Shown here: positions 7,847-14,603 of the stretch, piece by piece
Layout of the letters: every line of letters starts with the position of its first letter
Numbering within the stretch: position 1 is the first letter of the stretch
Origin: Bryobacteraceae bacterium
Lineage (GTDB): Bacteria; Acidobacteriota; Terriglobia; Bryobacterales; Bryobacteraceae
NCBI GenBank assembly: GCA_030039005.1
Contig: JASHQT010000215.1
Span: 1-22,104 of the forward strand
Direction: 5' to 3'
DNA: 22,104 nucleotides
Notes under the pieces: generated by a model
What the model was told of the DNA's origin: nothing
The model's input: only the letters and a program-made list of their open reading frames with translations
Database searches by the model: none
Made by a program: the position numbers and the translations under genes

Positions 7847-8914
7847 TCATTGGGCCACCACGAACGTCCCCAGCCTCACGGGGAGCTCGAACGGGATGGT
7901 CTCCGGCGGCTCGCAAAGCCTGTCACTGCATTGTTGAAAACGGGCCTTTCCTGATAATCTGATTTTTCCCGCGTTGAGAGGAAATTTCAGAAGCAGCAAG
8001 CCTGTGCCGCGGAACGACCCCGAATACACCGGGAGCGTTTCGCCCAGCACCGCGAGCGTCGTGAGAACGTCCACGGGGAGCTGGAACGATTGCTGGACGA
8101 TCATCGGATCGTCAAAGACGATCGCCGTGGGCGTGTACGTATCGGGGATCGGCTCGCCGTAAATATGCCATCCGGGCGCGATGCTGAAATTTGCAAAGAA
8201 GCCGATTTCCTGCCCGGCAAACGCATTCGCGCTGGCCAGTCCCAGCTCGATGCTCACGGCGCCGCTTCGCAGAGTCGCAACCTGCACCCCCTGCCCTACC
8301 GCGCCGGTTTCCCGCAGCGCCACCGCCGAAGCCGTCACGCGGTGCTGGTAGTTGGGCACGAAGTATTTTCGAACCACGGTTCCTTCCGGGCTGACGAAAT
8401 ACTCCACCGGATGAGGCACACCATATGCGCGCAGGTCCGGAGCAATGTTGGTGTTGAGAATACCGAAGCGCCGGATCACGGCGCTGTCGCGGTCGGAAAG
8501 CAACGGAAATGCTGTACCATATTTGCGTGTAAATGTTTCGAGCGTTTCGCGGCTATCGTAACTGATCGCCGCAATCCGAATGCCGCCCGCCTCCAACATG
8601 TGCCGGGACTGTTCCAACTCGACCAGTTGGGAACGGCAGTATTGTCACCAATCGGCGCTGCGATGAAAAACCAGCAGCAAACCGTTGGGGCCGGTAAGAT
8701 CGCCCAGGCTCCGCGTGCGCCCGTCCTGATCGGCCAGCGTGAAATCCGGGATACGCTCGCCCGGCTCCGGACCCGTGGCGTAGTGATCGTTGGTGGCCCA
8801 CACGTGCTTGGCGTACAACTCGGGAGGGACGGCTTCTCCGGCGGCGCGCAGCCTGCGGAACTCGCGCATGACCGCGGCCTTTTCGGCGAGATCCGGAGGA
8901 ATTGCGTTGGCCAT
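7847..8914 (-). CDS. Selenocysteine-containing redoxin (AhpC/TSA-type) fused to a DsbD N-terminal-like domain
   Basis: Read from ATG at 8914 to the stop at 7847 with one in-frame TGA (8645-8647) decoded as selenocysteine, the product has 355 residues. Residues 49-60 (PGERIPDFTLAD) open a thioredoxin/peroxiredoxin fold; LLLVFHRSADW-U90-QYC93 is the redox motif, where relatives have C-x-x-C; AAISYDSRETLETF and FPLLSDRDSAVIRRFGI continue the fold. From about 210 to 350 a DsbD_N-like domain follows: IAPGWHIYG, LPVYSGSF and FQQCSDRLCEPP, with Cys329 and Cys334 matching the nDsbD cysteine pair. No signal peptide is visible, odd for a DsbD-type partner. An in-frame TAA lies 15 bases before the ATG, so the frame cannot extend. 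A SECIS-like hairpin follows the TGA. The protein probably reduces peroxides or disulfides. Alternatives are a nonsense mutation or base error; the position, hairpin and intact downstream frame argue against them. Confidence 0.85.
8601..8638 (-). promoter_or_regulatory. Bacterial SECIS-like stem-loop downstream of the UGA
   Basis: On the coding strand GTTCCCAACT (8634-8625), loop GGTCG (8624-8620) and AGTTGGAAC (8619-8611) pair to nine base pairs with a single bulged C. A lower helix TGCC (8638-8635) with GGCA (8604-8601) can extend it across an asymmetric internal loop. Twenty bases separate the UGA from the loop, and the loop starts with GG and contains GGUC, as in the E. coli fdhF element. 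Bacterial SECIS elements usually place a small G-containing apical loop about 16-37 bases after the UGA; this fits. Confidence 0.75.
8645..8647 (-). other. In-frame UGA read as selenocysteine (residue 90)
   Basis: Codons around it are GAT TGG TGA CAA TAC TGC, giving D-W-U-Q-Y-C. In thioredoxin-fold relatives the residue after W is the catalytic Cys (for example W-C-P-Y-C), so TGA replaces TGC/TGT by one base exactly at the attacking residue. The same reading frame runs open for 89 codons before and 265 after. Confidence 0.82.
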
Positions 8915-8923
8915 TCTGGGTTC

Positions 8924-8931
8924 ATTTTATA
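8924..8931 (-). promoter_or_regulatory. Candidate -10 element for the selenoprotein gene, very close to the start codon
   Basis: TATAAAAT on the minus strand lies nine bases before the ATG at 8914, and no Shine-Dalgarno sequence is seen. This geometry would give a leaderless or nearly leaderless message. The nine bases TAAAATGAA, six bases before the ATG, recur identically before the gene starting at 22075. No convincing -35 is visible. Confidence 0.35.
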
Positions 8932-8956
8932 ACGTGGCTCCCGCGCTCACAGACTC

Positions 8957-8968
8957 TGTCCTGGGACA
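8957..8968. promoter_or_regulatory. Small inverted repeat in the selenoprotein / rrf2 divergent region (possible Rrf2 operator)
   Basis: TGTCC-TG-GGACA is a perfect 5-base dyad in the 84-base gap between divergent genes. Rrf2-family regulators bind dyads and often repress their own gene, so this is the most natural operator candidate here. TACGCT (8985-8990), which fits TANNNT, lies eight bases before the rrf2 start and could be its -10 box. The evidence is motif-level only. Confidence 0.35.
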
Positions 8969-8998
8969 ACAGCTCTCCGTTTGATACGCTGAATTGGA

Positions 8999-9469
8999 AT
9001 GAGAACGATCTCCAAACGCACGCAGTATGGCCTGAAAGCGGTGATCGCGCTGGGCCGGCGCTACGGAGAAGGGCCGATGTTGATCGCAACGCTGGCATCG
9101 GAAGAAACCATCCCGCTCAAATTTTTAGAAGGCATTCTGCTCGACCTGAAAGGCCGCGGCGTTCTTGAAAGCAAGAAGGGCAAAGGAGGCGGATATCAGC
9201 TCAGCCGTCCGCCGTCGACGATTACGATCGGGTCGATCATCCGGCTGCTCGAGGGTCCGCTCGCGCCGCTGCCGTGCGCGAGTGAAACTGCGTTCAAGGC
9301 CTGTGAGGAATGCCAGGACATCGAGCATTGCGGCACGCGCATCATCATGCGGCAAGTGCGCGACGCCATCGCCGAGGTGCTCGATAAAACCACGCTAGCC
9401 GAGCTCATCCGCCAGATGGAGGCATCCAAGCGCGAGCAGGCGCGGCAGCCGCTGATGTATCACATATGA
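8999..9469 (+). CDS. Rrf2-family transcriptional regulator with four cysteines
   Basis: This 156-residue protein has the Rrf2 winged helix at its N-terminus: MRTISKRTQYGLKAVIAL, then the recognition region IPLKFLEGILLDLKGRGVLESKKGKGGGYQL (given here only as the span 38-68) and the wing with GKGGGYQLSRP. A dimerisation helix and a cysteine cluster follow: C93, C102, C105 and C111 (PCASETAFKACEECQDIEHC). Family members IscR, NsrR and RsrR hold Fe-S clusters, whereas CymR does not; four cysteines here are suggestive of a cluster or thiol switch but are not proof. The gene is divergent from the selenoprotein gene and its stop overlaps the next start by four bases (ATGA). A role in sensing redox, iron-sulfur or sulfur status at this locus is a reasonable inference. 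Confidence 0.88.
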   Translation: MRTISKRTQYGLKAVIALGRRYGEGPMLIATLASEETIPLKFLEGILLDLKGRGVLESKKGKGGGYQLSRPPSTITIGSIIRLLEGPLAPLPCASETAFKACEECQDIEHCGTRIIMRQVRDAIAEVLDKTTLAELIRQMEASKREQARQPLMYHI

Positions 9470-10332
9470 CCGGAAAGCTCACGTCGGCCCTCGCCTTCGG
9501 CGCGCTCGCGATCGCCGGAACCGGTGCTTATCGGAGCAAGATCGAGCAGTGGCGCGCCGAACATCAGCGCGAGCTCGCCAAGGACTTCGGCTGGCTCACT
9601 GTGGTCGGCTTGGATTGGCTTCACGAAGGCGACAACCGCGTAGGCGCCGATCCAGCGAGCGAAGTCCGGCTTCCGCGAGGCTCGGCGCCGGAGCGCGTCG
9701 CGGTCATCTCATATCACGCGGGAAGGGCAGTGTTGCATCCGGCGCCCGGCGTCGCGCTGACGTTGAACGGCAAGCCGGCGCAAGAAACCACGCTCCGCGA
9801 AGACGACGACGTTCTGGCGATTGGCCGTTTGCAGTTCTATGTGATCCGCCGCGGCGATCGCGCGGGAATTCGCCTGAAGGACAATGACAGCGCCGCGCGC
9901 AAACAGTTTCTCGGGCTTTCGTGGTATCCGGTGGATCCCTCCTGGCGAATCGAAGCCAAATTCACCGCGTGGCCCGAGCCGCACACGATCGCGTATCACA
10001 ACACCATCGGCCAGGAAGAACATGAACCCAGTCCCGGTTACGTGACTTTTACGAAGGATGGACGCCAGTTCCGGCTGGAGTCGATGGTGGATGAAGGCAA
10101 ATTATTTTTCGTGCTTCGCGACCAGACCAGCGGCAAAACGACGTATGGTGCGTCGCGCTTTCTTTACGCCGAGCAGCCGAAAAACGGTCTCGTCGTACTC
10201 GATTTCAACAAGGCCGAAAATCCGCCCTGCGCGTTTACCGCGTATGCCACGTGTCCGCTGCCCCCGCCGCAAAATCGCTTGGCGCTCGCGATCACAGCGG
10301 GCGAAAAGAATTACGAGGGCAGCGGGCATTAA
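9466..10332 (+). CDS. DUF1684 domain protein
   Basis: This 288-residue protein is recognised by the conserved C-terminal signature of DUF1684: NPPCAFTAYATCPLPPPQNR, followed by LALAITAGEKNY. Earlier conserved parts are WRAEHQRELAKDFGWLTVVGLDWLHEGDNRVG near the N-terminus (residues 23-54) and LGLSWYPVDPSWRIEAKFT in the middle. The first 17 residues are small and hydrophobic (LTSALAFGALAIAGTGA), possibly a signal peptide or anchor. The biochemical function of the family is not established as far as I know. The start overlaps the Rrf2 stop (ATGA), so the two are translationally coupled and the protein may belong to the regulator's response. It converges with bshC, separated by a 25-base gap. Confidence 0.85.
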   Translation: MTGKLTSALAFGALAIAGTGAYRSKIEQWRAEHQRELAKDFGWLTVVGLDWLHEGDNRVGADPASEVRLPRGSAPERVAVISYHAGRAVLHPAPGVALTLNGKPAQETTLREDDDVLAIGRLQFYVIRRGDRAGIRLKDNDSAARKQFLGLSWYPVDPSWRIEAKFTAWPEPHTIAYHNTIGQEEHEPSPGYVTFTKDGRQFRLESMVDEGKLFFVLRDQTSGKTTYGASRFLYAEQPKNGLVVLDFNKAENPPCAFTAYATCPLPPPQNRLALAITAGEKNYEGSGH

Positions 10333-10337
10333 GCCGC

Positions 10338-10351
10338 GCGGTTCACACCGC
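10338..10351. other. Short hairpin between convergent DUF1684 and bshC genes
   Basis: GCGGT-TCAC-ACCGC is a perfect five-base-pair hairpin in the 25-base gap between the two stops. There is no T-run on either strand, so it is at most a weak shared terminator. Confidence 0.25.
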
Positions 10352-10357
10352 CCTTCA

Positions 10358-11953
10358 TCACACCACCAGCACTTGATGATCGGGGCACTCCAGCTTCAAA
10401 TGGCCGTATAGCGTGTCCATCAGATCGCCCACGCCGTGCCTGGCCAGAAACGGCAGGATCGAATAATAGCGCTCTTGCAGATGCTTGTTCGGAAAAACCA
10501 GACCGGACAGGTAACTCGCCTCGGCCGCCGAGCGCTCGTTGCGCTTGAGCGTTTCGCGCGCCGTCTTGCGCTCCATTTTCGAAAGCTGGTGCAGCATCTT
10601 TGCCGCGCTCTTACCCGCGGCCGCCGCCAAGGTTGCATCGAAGGCCGTCAAATCCTCGCGCAACCGCTCCACGGACTGTGAAACCGTGCGCTTCACCTTC
10701 TCAATCTCGCTCGTTAACTCCGGTGGAACCAGCTTACCCGCGATCCGGTCTCTCACGTCCTCGTCGCCCTGGAAAAGCGTGGGAACGTTGAGCCCGTACC
10801 GAGTCATCAGCTTCAGGCTGCGCGCATCCAGCAGCGTGAAGCCGCCGCGCGACGCCATCACCGGCATCCGCCCCAGCAGCTCGCGATATAACACCTCGGA
10901 CTGCGCCATGTACGCCAGCTCCGCCGGTCCGCCGACGTAAGCCACCGTCGGCAGCACGTAATCCTGCACCACCGGCCGCAACAACGCATTGGGCGATAAA
11001 TGTTCCGGACGCGCTTCCAGTTCCGCCGCCGAATACTTGCGCTCGCCCGATTTCAACTTCGTCGCGTACTCGCCGTTCTGGCGGCGGAGCGCCACGCGCC
11101 GATCGCCGTCCAGCAGGAACACCAGCGACGTTTTCGCTTCCACATGCACCTGCGCGTGGTAGCCGGCGCGCTCCAATTCAGTGCCGCGCTCGATCAACTT
11201 CCGATGCAGGTCTTCGTCCTGCTCCACCGTCCGTTCGAGCAGCGGCGCGGCCAGCCTGCGGACCGGTTCCTCCAGCGGATCGACGAACAGCACGCCGCGC
11301 CCGGCCAGCAGGCGCTGCAACAACGCGCGAAAAGCCCGCCCGAACGTCGCGCCCGCCGGATAAGCGCCGCGCACCAACTCGGCCACTTCGTCGCCGTGGG
11401 GAAACGCGCCCAGCACTTCGCACAATCGATCCACCGGCGGCTGGGCGATCGGAATCCGTCCCACCGGCCGCTCGGAGCCCCCATTCGCTTCCACGTTCAG
11501 CTGCACCGGCTGATGATCCGGCCCGAACACGAATGTGTGATTTACTTCGGCGAGATCGTGATCTTCCGTCGCCAGCCAGAACATCGGCACCGCCGGAATG
11601 CCTTGCTCGGTCAGCCGCGCGGCCAGCCGAACTGCCGTCAGCGCCTTGTAAATGGTGTAGGCAGGCCCGGAGAACAATCCCACCTGCTGGCCGGTGACGA
11701 CCGCCACCGTGCCCGGGCGCGCCAGCAGATCGAGGGATGCCGTCTCGGGATTGCCCGGCCGCAGCGCAGCCACTAGCGCCGCCCGCCGCTCGTCCGGATA
11801 CGCGATCTCGCGCGCCGCTTCCGCGTAAGTTGTCCCATCGTGCGGATTGAAGGCGTAGAACCGCGCGACACGATCGAAGTGATACTGAAAATCGGAAAAG
11901 AGACGCGACGTGTGGGGGATCTCGGTGTGTCGAAGACAGGCCGACTCCATCAT
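10358..11953 (-). CDS. bshC: Bacillithiol biosynthesis cysteine-adding enzyme BshC
   Basis: The start is set at the first of two adjacent ATGs (11953), with GGAAAG six bases upstream; the frame is open to 11995 but those 14 codons lack family likeness. The 531-residue product begins MMESACLRHTEIPHTSRLF and carries BshC hallmarks: VVTGQQVGLFSGPAYTIYKA (about 85-104), MFWLATEDHDLAEVNH (about 124-139), a central Rossmann-like region, YVLPTVAYVGGPAELAYMAQ, and a coiled-coil-rich C-terminal part (residues about 420-480). BshC is assigned the last step of bacillithiol synthesis, joining cysteine to glucosaminyl malate. This implies bacillithiol as the main low-molecular-weight thiol; bshA and bshB would be elsewhere. 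It is divergent from cyaY with a 137-base shared upstream region. Confidence 0.93.
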   Translation of the reverse strand: MMESACLRHTEIPHTSRLFSDFQYHFDRVARFYAFNPHDGTTYAEAAREIAYPDERRAALVAALRPGNPETASLDLLARPGTVAVVTGQQVGLFSGPAYTIYKALTAVRLAARLTEQGIPAVPMFWLATEDHDLAEVNHTFVFGPDHQPVQLNVEANGGSERPVGRIPIAQPPVDRLCEVLGAFPHGDEVAELVRGAYPAGATFGRAFRALLQRLLAGRGVLFVDPLEEPVRRLAAPLLERTVEQDEDLHRKLIERGTELERAGYHAQVHVEAKTSLVFLLDGDRRVALRRQNGEYATKLKSGERKYSAAELEARPEHLSPNALLRPVVQDYVLPTVAYVGGPAELAYMAQSEVLYRELLGRMPVMASRGGFTLLDARSLKLMTRYGLNVPTLFQGDEDVRDRIAGKLVPPELTSEIEKVKRTVSQSVERLREDLTAFDATLAAAAGKSAAKMLHQLSKMERKTARETLKRNERSAAEASYLSGLVFPNKHLQERYYSILPFLARHGVGDLMDTLYGHLKLECPDHQVLVV

Positions 11954-12059
11954 GAGCAACTTTCCAAGGTTAGCAGATGCAGCGAGGCGTCCCAAAGTCG
12001 CGATTATTTCGCCTGCGTTTCACTCCCCCAGCTAACGATGCCGCGCCGGCTGTTTCGGC

Positions 12060-12065
12060 TAGAAT
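12060..12065 (+). promoter_or_regulatory. Candidate -10 box for the cyaY-hemW-aldolase run
   Basis: TAGAAT differs from TATAAT at one base and lies 25 bases before the cyaY ATG. No clear -35 is visible at the expected distance. The same TAGAAT sequence occurs as a candidate -10 at 4017-4022 on the other strand. The region 11954-12090 between bshC and cyaY holds no other recognisable feature. Confidence 0.35.
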
Positions 12066-12090
12066 CAAAGATCGGGGTGTCGAGCACTGT

Positions 12091-12417
12091 ATGGACGATC
12101 AGGAATTCAAAAGCCACGCCGACCGGTCGCTTCAGACGCTGTTCCGGCGTCTTTCCGCCGCCTCCGACGACGCCGATTTTGAAGCCGACTTCAACTCCGG
12201 GGCGCTCACTATCGAATTCGAACAGGCGCCCGCGAAATTCGTCGTCAGCCCCAACGCGCCCGTGCACCAGATCTGGGTTTCGGCGCACTCCAAGAGCTAT
12301 AAGCTCGATTGGGACGCTGTGGCGAACGATTTCGTGCTCGCCTCCAGCGGCCAAACCCTGACTGAGCTGATCCAGGACGCGATCGCCAAACAACTGGGCG
12401 AAGAAGTTTCGCTCTAA
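12091..12417 (+). CDS. cyaY: Frataxin-like iron donor protein CyaY
   Basis: The start at 12091 (MDDQEFKSHADRSLQTLFRR) gives 108 residues, close to E. coli CyaY (106); the open frame further upstream to 11977 does not resemble frataxin. The frataxin core is clear: a first helix with acidic residues ending DDADFEADF, strands GALTIEFE and KFVVSPNAPVHQIWVSA, then SKSYKLDWDAVANDFV and a C-terminal helix. Frataxins bind iron weakly through the acidic ridge and modulate Fe-S cluster assembly on IscS/IscU. The stop abuts the hemW start (TAAATG), implying coupled expression of an iron/Fe-S protein with an Fe-S-dependent heme chaperone. Ribosome binding sequence is weak. Confidence 0.88.
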   Translation: MDDQEFKSHADRSLQTLFRRLSAASDDADFEADFNSGALTIEFEQAPAKFVVSPNAPVHQIWVSAHSKSYKLDWDAVANDFVLASSGQTLTELIQDAIAKQLGEEVSL

Positions 12418-13530
12418 ATGGCCGGCGCCTACATCTCCTATCCGTTTTGCGCGCAGAAATGTACGTACTGTAACTTCGCCTCGGGAGTGTTTCCGCGCGA
12501 GTTGGAGCCGCGTTATGTCGACGCGCTGATCGCGGAAATCTGCGCACATCCCTGGGCGTGGACGCCGGAAACCGTTTACCTCGGCGGCGGCACGCCGAGC
12601 GCGATGGCGCCGCGGGACCTGGAACGCATTCTCGGACCGCTCCCTCACGGTTGCGGCTCAACAAGCGGTCTCTGGCGCGAAGCCACCATCGAAGCCGCGC
12701 CCGGCGCGATCACCACCGATCTCGCCTCAGCCTGGGTTCATTCCGGCATCAACCGCGTCTCGCTCGGCGTGCAGTCCTTCGTGCAGCGTGAGCTCGCGCG
12801 CACCGGCCGTAAACATACCGCCGAAATCGTCGTGCGCGAAGTTGGCAGCTTGCGCGCCGCCGGAATCGCCAACATCAATATCGATCTCATTGCCGGGCTT
12901 CCGGGACAGACTCGCGCTTCCTGGACCGAGTCGCTCGCCTGGATCGAACGCCTCGCGCCGCCGCACGTCTCGGTCTACATGTTCGAAATCGATCAGGACA
13001 GTCGGCTGGGTTCGGAAGTGCTTCTCAATGGCAAACGTTACGGCGCGCCCGAGGTCCCCAGCGACGAGCTCACGGCCGAGCTGTACGAAACGGCCGTCAC
13101 GGAGTTGGCGCGCCTGGGCATCCCGCGCTACGAAATTTCCAACTTCGCCCGGCCCGGCTACGAATCGCTGCACAACCTGAAGTACTGGAATCTCGCGCCC
13201 TACGCCGGCTTCGGCGCCGATGCGCACTCCTTCGATGGCGTAACGCGTGCGCAAAACATCGAGTCGCCGGCCGCTTACGTCGAACGCATCGCGAGCAGCC
13301 AATCGCCGCGAATCGAGTCCACGCCCGCCCATCTCGACCAAGAGCGCTTCTTTGTCGGGCTGCGCCTCGCGCATGGGATCGAACCGAGCACGGAAGACTG
13401 GCTGCGATTTGAACGCCCGATCGGGCGTTTCATCGATCAAGGCCTACTGGAGCGCTCCGGCTCGCGGCTGCGGCTGACCGATCGAGGAGTGCTTTTGTCT
13501 AACGAGGTGTTCGCCGAATTTATTGCATGA
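12418..13530 (+). CDS. hemW: Radical SAM family heme chaperone HemW (HemN-like)
   Basis: This 370-residue protein begins [20 protein letters not shown]; Cys11, Cys15 and Cys18 form the CxxxCxxC motif that holds the radical-SAM 4Fe-4S cluster. [11 protein letters not shown] is the SAM-binding GGGTP segment, [20 protein letters not shown] and [14 protein letters not shown] are typical of the HemN/HemW group, and [20 protein letters not shown] is a C-terminal family block. The absence of the extended N-terminus of true coproporphyrinogen dehydrogenase (HemN, about 450 residues) favours HemW, which binds heme and transfers it to respiratory proteins. The start directly follows the cyaY stop. The stop overlaps the next gene by four bases (ATGA). 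Confidence 0.88.
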   Translation: MAGAYISYPFCAQKCTYCNFASGVFPRELEPRYVDALIAEICAHPWAWTPETVYLGGGTPSAMAPRDLERILGPLPHGCGSTSGLWREATIEAAPGAITTDLASAWVHSGINRVSLGVQSFVQRELARTGRKHTAEIVVREVGSLRAAGIANINIDLIAGLPGQTRASWTESLAWIERLAPPHVSVYMFEIDQDSRLGSEVLLNGKRYGAPEVPSDELTAELYETAVTELARLGIPRYEISNFARPGYESLHNLKYWNLAPYAGFGADAHSFDGVTRAQNIESPAAYVERIASSQSPRIESTPAHLDQERFFVGLRLAHGIEPSTEDWLRFERPIGRFIDQGLLERSGSRLRLTDRGVLLSNEVFAEFIA

Positions 13531-14558
13531 CCATGATCGACTTGCGCAGCGACACGGTTACCCGCCCCACCCCCGCGATGCGCCGCGCCATGGCGGAAGC
13601 CGAAGTGGGTGACGACGTCTATCGCGAAGATCCCACGGTCAACCGGCTCGAACAACGCGCCGCTGAGATCATGGGCAAAGAGGCGGGCCTCTTCGTGCCC
13701 ACCGGCACCATGGGCAACACCATCGGCGTGAAGATCCATACTGAACATGGCCAGGAAGTGATCTGCGAATCGCGCGCGCACGTGCTCGATTGGGAGCTTT
13801 CGATGCTCGCCTGGTTTTCCGGATGCCTGCTCCGGCCCGTGCCGACGGATGACGGCATCCTGCACTGGAAAGACATCGAGGCGGCCATTCGTCCCGCGAG
13901 CGCGCATTGCGCCTCCACCGCGCTCATCGAAATCGAAAACACGCACAATATGGCGGGCGGCACGGTTTATCCCATGGACGTTTTCGAAGACATCTGCGCT
14001 CACGCGCACGAACGCGGGCTCAAGGTCCACCTGGATGGCGCCCGCATCTTTAACGCCGCCTGCCATCTAAGCCGCCCGGTTCGCGATCTCGCCGCTCCGG
14101 CCGATTCGGTGATGTTCTGCTTGTCGAAAGGTCTCGGCGCGCCGGTGGGATCCATGCTGGTCGGAACTGCCGAGCGAATCCATCGCGCGCGCGGATATCG
14201 CAAGCGCTTGGGCGGCGGGATGCGCCAGGCCGGCGTGCTCGCTGCCGCTGGTCTAATCGCGCTGGAAGAAATGCCGCACCGGCTGGGTGAGGATCACGCG
14301 AATGCGCGGTATCTCGCCCGCGAACTGTCCAAAATGTCCGGAATCGGGATTGATCCCGCGCGCGTCCAGACCAATATCGTCATCTTCGATATCGGCGCTA
14401 CCGGCCGCTCAACCCTCGAACTCACCGCCGCGCTCAAAACCCGCGGCGTGCTGATGAATGGCATCAACCCGCGCCAGATGCGCGCCGTCACGCACTTCGA
14501 CGTTTCGCGCGAGCAGTGCGCCACAGCGGCTGTGGCCATCGCTGAAGCCCTGGCGTAG
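13527..14558 (+). CDS. ltaE: Low-specificity L-threonine aldolase (PLP-dependent)
   Basis: This 343-residue protein begins [19 protein letters not shown], the hallmark of threonine aldolases. [16 protein letters not shown] and [11 protein letters not shown] (PLP phosphate region) follow, then His84, which stacks on PLP, HLDGARI with Asp170 contacting the pyridine nitrogen, and [13 protein letters not shown] with Lys201 as the Schiff-base lysine. [18 protein letters not shown] is also conserved. The enzyme cleaves L-threonine or L-allo-threonine to glycine and acetaldehyde. The length equals that of known family members. Its start overlaps the hemW stop by four bases, so it is the third gene of a coupled run, although its metabolic tie to CyaY and HemW is unclear; glycine feeding of other pathways is speculation. 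Confidence 0.93.
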   Translation: MTMIDLRSDTVTRPTPAMRRAMAEAEVGDDVYREDPTVNRLEQRAAEIMGKEAGLFVPTGTMGNTIGVKIHTEHGQEVICESRAHVLDWELSMLAWFSGCLLRPVPTDDGILHWKDIEAAIRPASAHCASTALIEIENTHNMAGGTVYPMDVFEDICAHAHERGLKVHLDGARIFNAACHLSRPVRDLAAPADSVMFCLSKGLGAPVGSMLVGTAERIHRARGYRKRLGGGMRQAGVLAAAGLIALEEMPHRLGEDHANARYLARELSKMSGIGIDPARVQTNIVIFDIGATGRSTLELTAALKTRGVLMNGINPRQMRAVTHFDVSREQCATAAVAIAEALA

Positions 14559-14603
14559 CCAACTCGCGACCTAACCAGCCCACGCCTGGCGCGTCTAACC
14601 GCC

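Noticed and set aside
8645..8647. Nonsense mutation or sequencing error splitting a redoxin gene into two pieces
   Set aside because: Possible, but the stop is a TGA, falls exactly on the catalytic Cys position, is followed by a SECIS-like hairpin, and no frameshift or other decay is seen in 355 codons. Kept as the main alternative only.
11954..11995. Upstream extension of BshC to 11995
   Set aside because: The 14 extra residues lack family likeness, and GGAAAG precedes the ATG at 11953.
11977..12090. Upstream extension of CyaY
   Set aside because: The extra 38 residues are unlike frataxin; ATG at 12091 gives the family's usual length.
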